Assembly (NCBI GenBank): GCA_965153355.1 | Contig: OZ231127.1 | Coordinates: forward strand, 3,906,001-3,970,000 | Direction: 5' to 3' | DNA: 64,000 bases | Source: Flaccisagitta enflata | Lineage: Eukaryota; Chaetognatha; Sagittoidea; Aphragmophora | Shown: piece after piece, positions 27,180-40,448 of the stretch | How positions within the stretch are numbered: position 1 is the first letter of the stretch | Layout of the letters: every line of letters begins with the position of its first letter | The notes under the pieces: generated by a model | What the model was told of the DNA's origin: nothing | Databases searched by the model: none | Seen by the model: only the letters and a program-made list of their open reading frames with translations | Position numbers and translations under genes: made by a program

Positions 27180-28960
27180 GAAGCAAACGGGACATGTCAG
27201 TTTATTCCTCTTTAAAAAAATGATTGATTGATGCAATGATGCACTATGAGTTACATACATACGACTAAAAACGAAACTTAAAAGCGTTATAAATATCATG
27301 TCTCAAATTTAAAGAGATAACCAGAAAAATAAACGACTGCATGAATTGAAAAGTTTTTTATTTCTTCACCGTGGATGTTATTTTTTTTTTAAAGTCTGGC
27401 GTTTGTGTAATTTATAGTAAAAGAAATGTCCTTAGAAAAACGTGCACCGGACAATTCGCCATGAAAGAGTTATTTAATTTTTTTTTTTTCGATTCAAATG
27501 GTAATTATGCGTTCGGAAGTTCATTTCCTTTATTCATTCTCGATGCCAAAATTAACATATTTAAAAGAACTTTTACTAACTGATATTTCTGGCAAAAGAA
27601 AAAGAGTGCAGCAAATTCTCTCTTTCTCTTTCAAATGTTTCAGATCATTTATTGACAATTATTATCATACTTTCCGCATTCTACTATTATTTTTTTTTTT
27701 CATTTTTGATTCAAGAAACACAAAAACCACGTCTAAAACCGTGCTTTTCAAATATAACTTCCTCGTTACAAGTGTTTTGTTTTTTACTTTTACCGTTAAG
27801 GCTTTTAAAGGTATTTAGCGACTTTTTTTAACCAGATCTTCAGACAGGCGAAATGGGCGAACTCTCTGACGCGGGGTCAGAATATCGTTTCGGACAGGTG
27901 GGCAGGGGCATCCATCCCCTATCCCAACCCCGACCCCCACCCCACACAAAAAAAAAGTAGTCGAAACGCTAGTTTTCCCTCTTTTCGACTCGATTGAGGC
28001 ATTAGAACGTCATGGGCGCTGCAATGTACGTACCATTCACCTTGAAAGTAGCAGGAGTGCATAACACACATGGAAAGTGCAGGTAATAAAGAAGTAATAG
28101 CTTTGTGCAGTTATCAATGAAGTAATAGCTTTGTGCAGTTAATAAAATAGTAAAAGCTTTGTGCAGCGAATGAAGAAGTAATAGCTTTGTGCGCCTAATA
28201 AAGAAGTGATAGCTTTGTGCAGCTAATAAAGAAGTAATAGCTTCGTCGCAATCTAGTTATTGTAGTCTAATTATTTGAGTGAGAAACTTACAAAGTTAAT
28301 TCATCTTCTCACCCTTAACTCTCCCTATATCTATGGCCAAGACAGTATGACAAGCAGGAATAGGAAATTAAGTTTTTACCTAATTGTTCAAAGTTGAACA
28401 TGCCATTCGGGTGTGTCAAAAAATGAAAAGCATCTTTGATCAGATCATCAACATCAGGGTGCATAAACAAAAGAATCTTAAGACTTTTAGCATTTTTATT
28501 TTTTTAATTTTCATTTTCATTAAGACTTTTAGCATTTTTATTTTTTTAATTTTCATTTTGCGTCAGCGTTATGGTCTTCAACTCAGTCGTCACCCGTATT
28601 TGACACACCTGAATGTCGTACGCTAACTATGCTTACTCCTGACTTGCTGCTTCTACCGGACACAATACTAAAGAAGAAGAAAAAGAAGAAAAAGAAGAAG
28701 GTCGTCACGTTAGTGGCGTGCCGGTAACAATTAGCTTTTTTTCTGTAGAGAGAGGAGAAAAACAACAACAATTACTATGCAGTAATAACATTATGAGCAG
28801 TTGTAGCAAAGTTTTTCTTTTGAATAATGACAACGAAGAGAAGAAGAATTATTGGTAGGAAAGGCTTAAAAACGAATCATTGCGATATGGGCTCTATGTC
28901 CCGATCAAGTAGCAGGGCGGCATTTCCGCGTTGCAAGGTAATGGATAAGCATTGAGAAGT
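27180..28960. other. AT-rich intergenic stretch without a gene
   Basis: Contains a C-type GACGCGGGGTCAGAATATCG fragment (27868-27990, shared with 10180 and 9372), a 28-bp GAAGTAATAGCTTTGTGCAG repeat (28090-28240) and a duplicated TTTTAGCATTTTTATTTTTT segment (28483-28558). No convincing coding sequence. Confidence 0.7.
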
Positions 28961-28987
28961 GTAGCAGCGGATGGTTCCGATGTATAT

Positions 28988-29340
28988 CCCAAATCCTAGC
29001 CTGGAGGCCCAAATCCTAGCCTGGAGGCCCAAATCCTAGCCTGGAGGCCCAAATCCTGGCCTGGAGGCCCAAGTTCCAGCCTTGAGGCCCAAATCCCAGC
29101 CTTGAGGCCCAAATCCTACCTAGGCTAGCATTTGAGCCTCCAGGCTAGGATTTGGGCCACGTGTCTGGGATTTGGGACTTGGGACTGGGATTTGAGCCTC
29201 GAGCCTGGGGGGGGGGGACAGAGGAGGAGAGTTCCTCATATGTGTGAAAACATAGGTCATCGACCCCTTCGGGGCCGCTGCCCTGCTTCCACTTCAACTT
29301 CAAACACTGCCTACTCAGGCAGGGCACGGGTACCGCTGAC
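28988..29340. mobile_element. Related hairpin with CCCAAATCCTAGCCTGGAGG repeats
   Basis: Six direct 21-bp units CCCAAATCCTAGCCTGGAGGC (28990-29118) are followed by inverted units (GCCTCCAGGCTAGGATTTGGG, 29135-29156). A GCCCCTTCGGGGCCGCTGCC-type arm and the CAGGCAGGGCACGGGTACCG tail then follow at 29262-29340. The left arm is not preserved. Confidence 0.65.
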
Positions 29341-29530
29341 CATCTAACGCTTTTGCGACTATTTGCCTTTTGGCTTGTTTTTGCCTCGGGCATAGATGCG
29401 CGTGCGGTGGTCCCGGTCTCTTTTATTTACTTTTCTCTCTTTTTTTCACCCTCTTTTGCTCTTTCCTCTAAATGTATGTTGGACCTCTCTCCGTGGTCTT
29501 GGTTCCTTCTTGAAACCCCATTTGGGGCTG

Positions 29531-29946
29531 TATACACTCTTTTTTTTTTATAAGAATCTAGTTTATAAGAGCATGCTTCGAATGGCCTAAAAATTAAGAA
29601 CATCTTAAGAACATATAAAGGCTTCAAATCTTGAGAAAAAAATTTCGCTTTAGATATTACTTAAAGAATATTAGAAAAACATTTGAATTTTTGTATACTT
29701 ATGATGATATTATATAATTTTTAAATACATATCATAAAACCATCCTCAGACTTTAATGATTGGCATTTGTTTTAACAGTATTTAGTAGAAATATATTTAG
29801 TATAATTTAGTAACAGTATATTATAAGGTTTCCTGTAGTTTAATTAAAAACGCTCTAAGAACGTTGAAGGCATCATTTGGCCTTGAAAATAAGAACATGA
29901 AGCCTTCGAAAAAAAAATGACGTTCTTATAAAAAAAAGAGTGTATA
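29531..29946. mobile_element. TIR element with TATACACTC...TTATAAGAA ends
   Basis: Left TATACACTCTTTTTTTTTAT then AAGAA; right TTCTTATAAAAAAAAGAGTG then TATA. Sub-terminal TAAGAACAT motifs are repeated in both orientations. 416 bp, AT-rich, non-coding; ends in TA, as mariner-like insertions do. Confidence 0.65.
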
Positions 29947-30039
29947 TGTTGGGCTCCAATGCCTTTTCCTGTTTTTTGTGTTTCATGCATCTTCCTGTCT
30001 TTCCTGTGGTTTCATTCTGCTGAGTCTGATTTTAGCTGG

Positions 30040-30051
<12 letters not shown>

Positions 30052-30137
<86 letters not shown>
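30052..30137. repeat. TC microsatellite left of the 20-kb element
   Basis: Pure CT dinucleotides after CTGTCTGTCTGTCT. Other pure TC/AG tracts in the window are at 5384-5476, 17393-17475, 26966-27009, 40365-40446 and 54278-54360 (TC), and 54510-54581 (AG). Confidence 0.95.
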
Positions 30138-30138
<1 letters not shown>

Positions 30139-30493
30139 AACTGCGTGTTATTGGATGGCGTCGTCTTTGATGTATATGCTACGATTTTGGAACTGGATTG
30201 GATTTGTTATTTGGATTTATTTGGATCTATTATTATGGATTGATCGTCTGAACCATGGGTATCAGTTACTGGTTATTATGGAAAGAAGCGGCTTTATCGA
30301 AAGTGTATCTCATGTTATGTGTCATATTGCATTGTTTGTGATATTTTCTTCATAATATGTTTTATTGAAAGTATTGTTCTACATAGGAGTTACTCGCTGT
30401 TCCTTATACTTTTATGTCTTTTTTCTCCCCCTCTTGCAGAAAAAGTATAAAGATTAATATAAACTTTTTGCCAATGAGAATTTCAAACCTTGG

Positions 30494-33400
30494 GGAAAGA
30501 AACCGCTATATGCCCGCGCTGTATGCCCTTTTTCCGTATTCCCCTTTCCTATGCCCGTGTTGGATGCCCTTTTCGCGGACCAATCAGAGGCCGTATGCCC
30601 TTTTCAGTGACCAATCACAACGCATCACAGCGAATTTTTAGTTTAAACAGAGCAAAGTACATGAAAAAAGTGTCTACTACCCCCGTAAGTGTCAACTATC
30701 CCCTGCAAGTGTCAAAAACTCCTCGCAAGTGTCACCTACCCCCCCCACAAGTATCAACTACCCCTCGCAAGTGTCAACTACCCCCCACAAGTATCAAGTA
30801 CCCCCCACAAGAATCAACTACCCCCCTCAAGTCTCATCTACCCTACGCAAGTGTCAACTACCCCTCACAAGTGTCAACTACCCCCTGCAAGTGTCAACTA
30901 CCCCCGAAAAGTGTCAACTACCCCCTGCAAGTGTCAACTAACCCTTACAAATGTCAACTACCCCTGCAGTGCCAGTTACCCCGCTAGTGTCCAATACCCC
31001 TAAGTGTCAACTACCTCCGCAAAATCAACTTACCCCCTTGAAGTGTGACTACCCCCAGTGTCAACTACCCCCTTAGTCAACTACCCTTGTAAGTGTCAAC
31101 TACCCCGCAAGTGTCAACCCCCCAAGTGTCATATACCCCGCAAGTGTCAATTACCCCCTGCTAATGTCAACTACCCTGCAAGAGTCAACTACCCCCATGA
31201 AGTGTTAACTCCTGCAAGTGTCAACTACCTGCAAGTGTCAACTACCCCTAGCAAGTGTCAACTTTCCCCACAATGTCAACTACACAGGGTCAACTACCCC
31301 TCCAGTGTCAACTACCCCCACAAGTGTCAACTGCCCCACAAGTGTCAGCTATCATGAAGTATCCTTCTTGTAGCAACAACTACCCCCAACAAATGTCAAC
31401 TACCCCTGCAAGTGTCAGCTACCCCTGCAAGTGTCAGCTGCCCCAAGTGTCAGCTACCCCGCAGTGTCAGCTGCCCCCGCGAGTGTCAGCTATCCCTGCA
31501 AGTGTGCACCCCCTGTAGTGTCAACATCCCCCTCAAGTGTCAACTGCCCCTAGTGTCAACTAATCCTCCAAGTGTCAGCTAACAGTGTCAGCTACCTCAA
31601 AGAGTCAACTGCCCCGGTATCAACTACCCCGCAAGTGTCCATTACCCCCGACAACTGTCAACTACCCCTGCAATTGTCAACTACCCCCCGCAAGTGTCAA
31701 CTATCCCCCGCAAGTGTCAACTACCCCCAGCAAGTGTCAACTATCCACCATAACTGTCAACTACCCCCACAAGGGTCAACTACCCCCCACTAGTGTCAAC
31801 TACCCCCCACAAGTGTCAACTATCCTCCTCTAGTATCAACTACCCCCCTCTAATGTCAACTACCCCCCTCAAGTCTCAACTACCCACCAAATGTCAACTA
31901 CCCCTCCAAGTGTCAACTACTACCCACAAGTGTCGACTATCCCCCACATGTGTCAACTACCCCCTTAAGTGTCAACTATCCTCCGCAAGTGTCAACTACC
32001 CCCAGCAAGAGTCAACTACCCCCGCAAGTGTTAACTCCCCCTGCTAGTGTCAACTACCCCCTGCAAGTGTCAACTACCCCTAGCAAGTGTCAACTTCCCC
32101 CCACAACTGTCAACTACCCCCCACAAGGGTAAACTACCCCTCCAAGTGTCAACTACCCCCCCTTAAGTGTCAACTGCCCCCCACAAGTGTCAACTATCCC
32201 CCGCAAGTATCAACTAGCCCCCGCACGCAACAACTACCCCCAACAAATGTCAACTACCCGCAAGTGTCAGCTACCCTGTGCAAGTGTCAACTACCCCAGC
32301 AAGTGTCAACTACCCCTGCAATTGTCAACTACCCCCTGCAAGTGTCAACTACCCCCCAAGTGTCAACTACCCCCGCAAGTGTCAACTATCCCTGCAAGTG
32401 TGCACTACCCCCCGCAAGTGTCAACTACCCCCCGCAAGTGTCAACTACCCCCCGCAAGTGTCAACTACCCCCCGCAAGTGTCAACTAACCCCCGCAAGTG
32501 TCAACTACCCCCCGCAAGTGTCAACTATCCCCCAAAGTGTCAACTACCCCCATCAAGTGTCAACTACCCCCTCAAGTGTCAACTACCCCCCTTCAAGTGT
32601 CAACTACCCCCGCAAGTGTCAACACCCCAGCAAGTGCCAATTACCTCAAGTGCCACTCCCCCAATAGTGTCAACTACCCTGCAAGTGTCAACTACCCTAG
32701 CAAGTGTCAACTACCCCTAGCAAGTGTTAACTACCCCACAAGTTTCAACTACCCCACAAGTGTCAACTACCCCGTGAGTGTCAACTACCCTCGTAAGTGT
32801 CAACTACCCCGTAAGTGTCAGCTACCCCAGCAAGTGTCAGCTACTGACTGTCAGCTACCCCTGAGGGTCACTACCCCACAAGTGTCAGCTACCCCCCACA
32901 AGTGTCAACTACCCCCTCAAGTGTCAACTACCCCCAAGTGTCAACTACCCCCCAAGTGTCAACTAATCCTCCAAGTGTCAACTACCCCCCACAAGTGTCA
33001 ACTACCCCCTGCAAAAGTCAACTACCCACAGTATCAACTCCCTAAGTGTCCATTACCCCCAACAATGTCAACTTCCCCGCAATTGTCAACTACCCCTGCA
33101 AGTGTCAACTACCCCCCGCAAGTGTCAACTATCCCTCAAGTGTCAACTCCACCAAGTGTCAACTACCCCTGCAAGGGTCAACCACTAGCAAGTGTCAACT
33201 ACCCCTAAGTGTACTACCCCCGCAAGTGTCAACTATCCCCGAAGTGTCAACTACCCCCAGCAAGTGTCAACTATCCACCATAACTGTCAACTACCCCCAC
33301 AAGGGTCAACTACCCCCCACTAGTGTCAACTACCCCCCACAAGTGTCAACTATCCTTCTCTAGTATCAACTACCCCCCTCTAATGTCAACTACCCTCCTC

Positions 33401-34315
33401 AAGTGTCAACTACCCACCAAATGTCAACTACCCCTCCAAGTGTCAACTACTACCCACAAGTGTTGACTATCCCCCACAAGTGTCAACTACCCCCCTTAAG
33501 TGTCAACTACCCCCCGCAAGTGTCAACTACCCCCAGCAAGAGTCAACTACCCCCGCGATTGTCAACTACCCCTGCCAGTGTCAACTACCCCCTGAAAGTG
33601 TCAATACCCCGCAAGTGTCAGCTCCCCATCAAGTGTCAACTACCCCTGCAAGTATCAACTTCCCTAGCAAGTGTCAACTTCCCTAGCAAATGTCAACTAC
33701 CCCCAACAAGTGTCAACTACCCCAACAAGTGTCAACCCCGCAAGTGTCAACTACCCCGCAGTGTCAACTACCCCAGCAAGTTTCGACTACCCCCTGCAAG
33801 TGTCAACTACCCCCCACAACTGTCAACTACCCCCCAAAAGGGTCAACTACCCCCCATACGGGTCAACTACCCCATTCTAGTGTCAACTACCCCCTCTAGT
33901 TTCAACTACTCATCTAAGTGTAAACTACCCCCACAAGTGTCAACTTCCCCCCACAAGTGTCACTACCCCCCGCAAGTGTCAACTACCCCCTGCAAGGGTC
34001 AAATACGCCCCAGCTAGTGTCAACTACCCCCCCAAGTGTCAACTACCCCCTGCAAGTGTCAACTTCCCCCCGCAAGTGTCAAGTACTCCCCGCAAGTATC
34101 AACTACCCCCTGCAAGTGTTGACTACCCCCAACAAGTGTCAACTACCCTCTCAAATATCAACTACCCCGGCAAGTGCCAACCACCCCTCGAAAATGTCAA
34201 CTACCCCTCGCAAGTGTCAACTACCCCGGCAACCTTCAACTACCCCCCGCAAATGTCAACCACCCCCGCAAGTGTCATCTACCCCTGCAAGTGTCAACCA
34301 ACCCCGCAAGTGTCA
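30494..34315 (+). repeat. Left arm: unique cap plus (CAAGTGTCAACTACCCCCCG)n
   Basis: The cap at 30509-30665 carries TATGCCC repeats and two CCAAT boxes (30577-30587 and 30607-30617). From 30668 the 20-bp unit repeats about 180 times. The core AAGTGTCAACTA is well conserved, the C-run varies from 3 to 7, and the bases after it vary (CGCAAG, CACAAG, TGCAAG). The best-preserved block is 32400-32520. Internal blocks are duplicated: 31700-31990 closely resembles 33220-33560. Confidence 0.95.
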
Positions 34316-34466
34316 CTGTTTCTTCAACTCGTTGGCTTTAACTTTCCATATGTCTGTGGCTAGACTACAGAAAAAAGAAATCTTCATTTTATTTTGATTT
34401 ATGCTGGTTCGTTTTTTGTTTCATCTCTTCTGCGTTTTAACTCTTCCGCGTTTGCTTTCATTTTTT

Positions 34467-35040
34467 GGGCAGCGGCCCCAAAGGGGACGAAGTCCTGTAG
34501 AACACAGGGGGAATCTGTCCGTCCGTCCGTACGTACGTACGTCCGTCCCCCCCTGCCCCATCCTCAGGGCTTCGTCACCTTTGGGGCCTATTCTGACCCA
34601 AATTCTGCCAAATAGCCCAAATCCAAGCAATATAGCCCAAATCTAAGCAAAATGGCCCAAATCCAAGCATAATGGCCCAAATCCAAGCAAAATGGCCCAT
34701 GTCTGGCCAGAAAACCCCAATTCTGGCCCGAAGTACATCATTTTGGCTCCTTAGACCTAAATTGTGGCCTCCGATACCTAGATTCTGACCAGATTTGGGC
34801 CATTTTGCTTGGGTTTGGGCCATTATGCTTGGATTTGGGCCATTTTGCTTAGATTTGGGCTATATTGCTTGGATTTGGGCTATTTGGTAGAATTTGGGTC
34901 AGAATACGCCCCAAAGGTGACGAAGCCCCAAGGATGGGGTGGGGGGGAACGAACGGACGGATGGACGGACGGACGGACGGACGGACGGACAGATTCCCCC
35001 TGTGTTCTACAGGACTTCATCCCCTTTGGGGCCGCTGCCC
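34467..35040. mobile_element. Hairpin MITE-like element, second copy, near-perfect long palindrome
   Basis: The same GGGCAGCGGCCCCAAAGGGG ... GTCCTGTAGAACACAGGGGG arms. Inside, 34566-34720 (GCTTCGTCACCTTTGGGGCC ... CAAATCCAAGCAAAATGGCC) is the inverted match of about 34795-34925. It lies 150 bp inside the left 20-bp repeat array. A trailing segment, CAAGCAGGGCACGGGTACCG (from 35072), is shared with the locus at 29320. Confidence 0.8.
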
Positions 35041-35188
35041 TGCTCCCCCTCAACTTAAATCACACACTACTCAAGCAGGGCACGGGTACCGCAGACCACT
35101 TACCGCCTTTGGGCTGCTATTAACTTATGAGATTTGAATTTTCGTTATTGTTGTCATTGGTAACTCTCATCATTGACTTCTCAAAAAA

Positions 35189-35290
35189 ATGGAGGAGAAC
35201 ATATCGAAACAAATGTGCCTATTCATGGAGGAAATTGGTGACGCCATAGGAATCAGACGTCAAGGGGAAGATCAACCAAGTAAGAAGTGA
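35189..35290 (+). CDS. Possible short exon or ORF, 33 codons
   Basis: ATG at 35189 opens MEENISKQMCLFMEEIGDAI followed by GIRRQGEDQP and a short tail to TGA at 35288. A good donor, CCAA|GTAAGAAG, overlaps the end at 35280, so it could be the first exon of a spliced gene. No acceptor or partner exon was identified. Composition is coding-like (Glu/Ile/Arg-rich, no homopolymer). It lies between a hairpin element and the ETS/CRE cluster, inside the 20-kb element. Function unknown. Confidence 0.25.
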   Translation: MEENISKQMCLFMEEIGDAIGIRRQGEDQPSKK

Positions 35291-35927
35291 TACAACGGGT
35301 ATATTATTGGCGTGGTGTTGGCTTTTGAGCTGTAGTGATGGTTTAGTCTTTGGGATGTAGATTGTAGTGGTTTTCGTTTTAGGATGTAGATTGTAATAGT
35401 TTATGTCCCTTTATGTTTTTATGGAAAAAACATTATTTGTATATTTTTAATACTGAACTACGATGCTGAATTCAGATACTGAATTCATATGCTGACTGAT
35501 GGGCTCCCCTAACAATTAGCGATTCCATACTAGCGAGATCCTTACTAACTAGATCATACTAGCCAGATCCATACTAGCGAAACCCCTACACTAGCCATGG
35601 CAACAATTAGCGACTAGATTCATTTTTCTGCGAGAGTTTTCATACTAGAAAACATATCACGGCACCAAAGGATAGGAAATTCCATGCGGAATCCAAATTT
35701 GCCCATTTTGACGCCTTTTTTGGAGATCTTGGCTCGGTTTCTTTGCGTCAAAGTGCCATGTGCGCTGTTTAGCCTCAAAATCCTCATTTTTCCACTGATT
35801 TTACAGTCCAACTGCATAAAATTGCTTATTTAAGCGAACTTCTACCTGATTTAGTGAAGGATTTTGCTACTTATAGATAGGAAGTTGTTTCAATGGGTTT
35901 CATTACCATTTTCACCCACTTTTAGAC

Positions 35928-35961
35928 ACCGGAAGTGCTGGATAGACCGGAAGTGACGTCA
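35928..35961. promoter_or_regulatory. Two ETS sites and a CRE in 34 bp
   Basis: ACCGGAAGT at 35928-35936 and ACCGGAAGTGACGTCA at 35946-35961 are textbook ETS-family sites, the second fused to a full CRE (TGACGTCA). Such clusters are typical of TATA-less housekeeping promoters. It could drive the + strand downstream or the - strand toward 35.8 kb, where a 65-codon minus-strand frame (35620-35817, MQLDCKISGKMRILRLNSAH) begins, but no transcript can be proven. Confidence 0.45.
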
Positions 35962-36134
35962 ACAATGCCGGTTTTCACTGTTGGCGTATAATGGCTGATT
36001 GCCAAGGGGTATAAAATCTCAAGATTAGTCAGTAAAGCATTTTTGTAATAATTCTATAAAAATTCAGTAATGATTCAACTAATTATACAACAATAACAGT
36101 AATAATTCAACAAGTTGATAAGGAAGAAGCTAAG

Positions 36135-39100
36135 TTAAAAATTCCGATGAATGCGATGGGAAAATGGGCAAATAATGAATTTGAAGCCCAGCGTAAAGTT
36201 ATTTTTTAGTTGGTTTTGCATGCGTGCGGTGATGCATTTCAACACCCTGAAGCATGCCAGTGTGGTTATTCTTCTGTTAAAATCTGAGGCAAATTTCACC
36301 GCCCGTTCTGCGGCATCGTTGACTGGCGAAAATCCATTCACGAGCTCCCGGAACAATTTGTAGTTGCCATCCCTAGCCCACTTGGATGCCAGCAACCCAA
36401 GGAATGTTGGCTCGAAATGAGTGAGCTGGAAAAAAGATTTTAAAAAGTTGGTTGGTTCTCTTTAAACCTGTTACATCATATTAATGGCTCCAAAGAACAG
36501 TATTGTATTACCTGAAAAAACAGCCAAGATTCCTCAGTGACGAAATCTTCAAGGCAACTGTCTTCATCAATTTCCGGCATGGTCGGTTTACCCATTTCCA
36601 CATGGGCCTGAGGATCATGGGTCTTCAAGGCAGCAGCCATGGCTTCCTTCGTTTCCTCACTGAACTTCTCTGAGGCAGGGGCAAGGATGACTGAACGGCC
36701 GGTGAGGTAGTCGGTGAGCAAGTCGACCTTTTGAGCAGCCTTTGCACCCTTGAGATTGCGTGCGAGCTAGTCCTCTAGGTCTTTGTAAAGGGAGAGAGTG
36801 AGGAAAGGCGCGTCTGCCATTCGCGTGCAAGACATCCAGTAGAAGAAGTGGATGTAGACCATGTAGAAGGAAAACATCAACACGTCAATTTGCTGCTTGG
36901 GTCCCAGGGTGAAGTGCTTGTTGCAAATCAACATCTTCAAGATGTAGAGGCAAGCCCCCATCCATTGGGCTTGATGAGTGGCACTCAAACGCTTGGCCAT
37001 CTTGAGGTGAGGCAGAAAGCCAGCGAGGAACTGGTGGGAAATATATTTAGATGTGTGTTGTAATGGTGTACTGAGCCAATGATTCATGCAAGTAGATCTA
37101 CTTCATGTAATTACCACTGTACTAATTCTGTTACATCAAGCAAGCTGGTGTATGATATCTATGTGTAAAAGAGCATGCCGTGGATGCTTTAATTATTATA
37201 TCATCATACTACAACTACTGCTATAATACTACAAGAGATTGTAACAACAAAGATACAAACCCCTGAATCTGTAAAAAAAAGATTGGAAAAAAAGAAGATA
37301 GACTTACCAAGTTTGTTTTTTAGTCGCGTGCACGCGACTATACAACCCTCTCTGTCGGTCTGTCGGTTGGTCGGTTGGTCGGTCCATAACACTTTGCTTT
37401 TTAGCGCCGTTTTTGGTCATTTTTGGTTGTCTGGAGTTATTTTGAGACTTTTTATTGTTGTTTCTAGTCATTTTTTGATGTTTTTAGTCATTTTTGGTTG
37501 CTTCTGGTCATTTTTGGTCATTTTTGATCATTTATGTGACTTTGTTAATTTAAGTCATTTGTGTTGTTGTTGGGCATTTAAGGTAGTTTTAAGTCATTTT
37601 AAGTCATTTTGGGACATTTCAGGTCATTTTTGGTCATTTAACATGGTTTTTTGGTATGTTTTCGTCATTTATGTTTGTTTTTTTGTTTTTTGTTTTTTGT
37701 TTTTTGTTTTTTGTTTTTTGTTTTTTGGGTTTTTTTTTTGTTTTTTTTTTATTTTTTGTTTTTTGTTTTTTGTTTTTTGGTTTTTTGGTTTTTTTGGTTT
37801 TTTGGTTTTTAGTTTTTGATTTTTTGGTTTTTGGTCATTTAACATGGTTTTTTGGTATGTTTTGGTCATTTATGTTTTTGGTTTTTTGGTTTTTGGTTTT
37901 TTGGTTTTTTGGTTTTAGGTTTTTGCTTTTAGGTTTTTTGGTTTTTGGTTTTTGTTTTTTTTGGGACATTTCAGGTCATTTTTGGTAATTTATGGTCATT
38001 TAACATGGTTTTTCAGTATGTTTTGGTCATTTATGTTTTTTTTGTTTTTGGTTATTGGTTTTTGGTTTTTTTGGTTTTTGATTTTTGGTGTTTTGTTTTT
38101 TTGGTCATTTAACATGGTTTTTTGCTGTTTTGGTCATTTATATTTTTGGTTTTTGTTTTTTTAGCTTTTTTGGGTTTTTGTTTTTTGTTTTTTGTTTTTT
38201 GTTTTTTGTTTTTGGTTTTTGGTTTTTGGTTTTTGGTTTTTGGTTTTTGGTTTTCGGTTTTTGGTTTTTGGTTTTTGGTTTTTTGGTTTTTGATTTTTTG
38301 GTGTTTGGTTTTTTGTTTTTTATGTAATTTTTGTTTTTTGGAATGTTTTGGTCATTTAAACTTTTTGGTATGTTTTGGTCTTTTATGTCATTTCAAGTCT
38401 GCTGGTTTAAGTCTGCTGGTTTAAGTCTGCTGGTTTAAGTCTGCTGGTTTAAGTCTGCTGGTTTAAGTCTGCTGGTTTAAGTCTGCTGGTTTAAGTCTGC
38501 TGGTTTAGTCTGCTGGTTTAAGTTGGCTGGTTTAAGTCAGTTGGTTTGAGTTGGCTGGTTTAAGTTGGCTGGTTTAAGTCTGCTGGTTTAAGTCTGCTGG
38601 TTTAAGTCTGCTGGTTTAAGTCTGCTGGTTTAAGTCTGCTGGTTTAAGTCTGCTGGTATTAGTCTGCTGGTTTAAGTCTGCTGGTTTAAGTCTTCTGGTT
38701 TAAGTCTGGTGGTTAAAGTCTGGTGGTTAAGGTCTGCTGGTTAAGGTCTGCTGGTTTAAGTCTGGTTTAGTCATTTTTCATTGATTTGGTTGATAGAGTT
38801 GATTAATTTGACTCAATTACAGAAGTCACCATTTTTTCCATTGGTCCCGGCCTGTAATTGGGTGGGTTTCCACAGCCTCCAATACCTCATTAACCTGATT
38901 TATTCATCAAAATATTCAAGTCAATCTAGTCTACTAAATCATTTTATTCATTTCTTTTATTTCTCCTTATTCAGTCATGTTGATTAAAAAGATACAATAA
39001 GAAGTCAGGTCAATTCATTTATATATGTCTCGCACGCGACTTATAGGTGTTGGCCTTGTTTGTTTTATATTTCACTGCTATTCAATGCCTGGGTAACTAA

Positions 39101-40362
39101 GTGCAACAAAGCAACAAAACTCTTTGTAGTCGCCTCGCAGCTTCTCCTTGAATTTTGCGGACTCAGCAATTGGCGATTCCGCAATTGCCAATTCCGCATT
39201 TGCCAATTCCGCGTTTGCTTGTTCCGAGTTTCCCGATTCCGAGTTTCCCGATTCCGCGTTTCCTGAATCTGCGTTTGCCAGTTATTCGTCGGTCGGTTCC
39301 TCCTCGGTCGGATCCTCCTCATTCGGTTCTTCGTCGGACAATTCCGCGTCGGACGCTTTTGCGTTGACCTTCTCAACAAAGAGTTGGTTGAGCAAGTTCA
39401 TCAACCGCTTGTGGAGTCGATGCGTCAAATCGTCATTGGGCGCAAGTAGTTGGACCTGAAAAAATAATAAAATCAATTTTTGATTTAACTCCTACTGATT
39501 TCAAGGGACCAAATGATTTATCTGTAATCGTAGGAATTCTGCTAAAGCCAATTAAAAAAAATAAAAGAAAACAGGCTTAAGGGAGAAAGAATTAACATTT
39601 GTACAACATGGAATTCTATAAAAACGAGCCTGATGATACTTAGATCAATTGTAACTAATCAAGGCATCATCTCTTTGATACCTTTCTTAATAAGAAAATG
39701 ATATTTTTTATCTATCTTAACCTTTTCTCCTGCACTCGACAGAAACTCATCCATTTTCTTGAGAATTCCAGGCCATTCCTTTTTGAAACGCATGTATACG
39801 CCATCTCTGGGTCCTTCCATGGGCCATCGCTTCTGGATCTAGGCGCCTAGAACTAACTCCAGGATGTGATGGAAGCAAGGCCACCACATGACCGCGCGCC
39901 CAAACGCCTCTCGTTCGATGTAAGCACAAGCACCTAAATTGATATTCATTCTAGTCCAGATTTTTTTCTCCTCTTTTGCAATCATCACTTGAAATATTTT
40001 TTTTTCACTTTTCAACAAACCTCTGTCGCAACTGGAGTTGACAGTGCAGGTGTCATACGAAAGTCCAACTCCACGTTTGCCCAGTTTCCACGCCAGAACG
40101 AGCAGGGATGCTGCGGTTCCAACCTGAATCCCAGTTCCTTCATGGTGTTCCCCAAAAACTTGTCCTTTTCCATCCCAGGGCCAGTGGAACTGACAGAGAC
40201 GCATTCCTTTTTGTCACTGGTAGACAGATTGTCTCGTCGTTTTCCGTCATAATGGATTTGAACAAAATCCGGGAATTGGAAATTTTCCTGCAGAATTCTA
40301 TTCAGACACAGAAAATTGGTGAGGGTTGTCATGCAAAATGGAACGAGCGCCTTCTGACCAGA

Positions 40363-40448
<86 letters not shown>

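Noticed and set aside
30660-34320. CRISPR-like regularly spaced repeats
   Set aside because: The unit is a continuous 20-bp tandem repeat with a variable C-run, no unique spacers and no cas genes, in a eukaryotic genome.
37283-38424. Phe/Leu-rich putative membrane protein frames
   Set aside because: They arise from T/G simple repeats inside an expanded B-type element.
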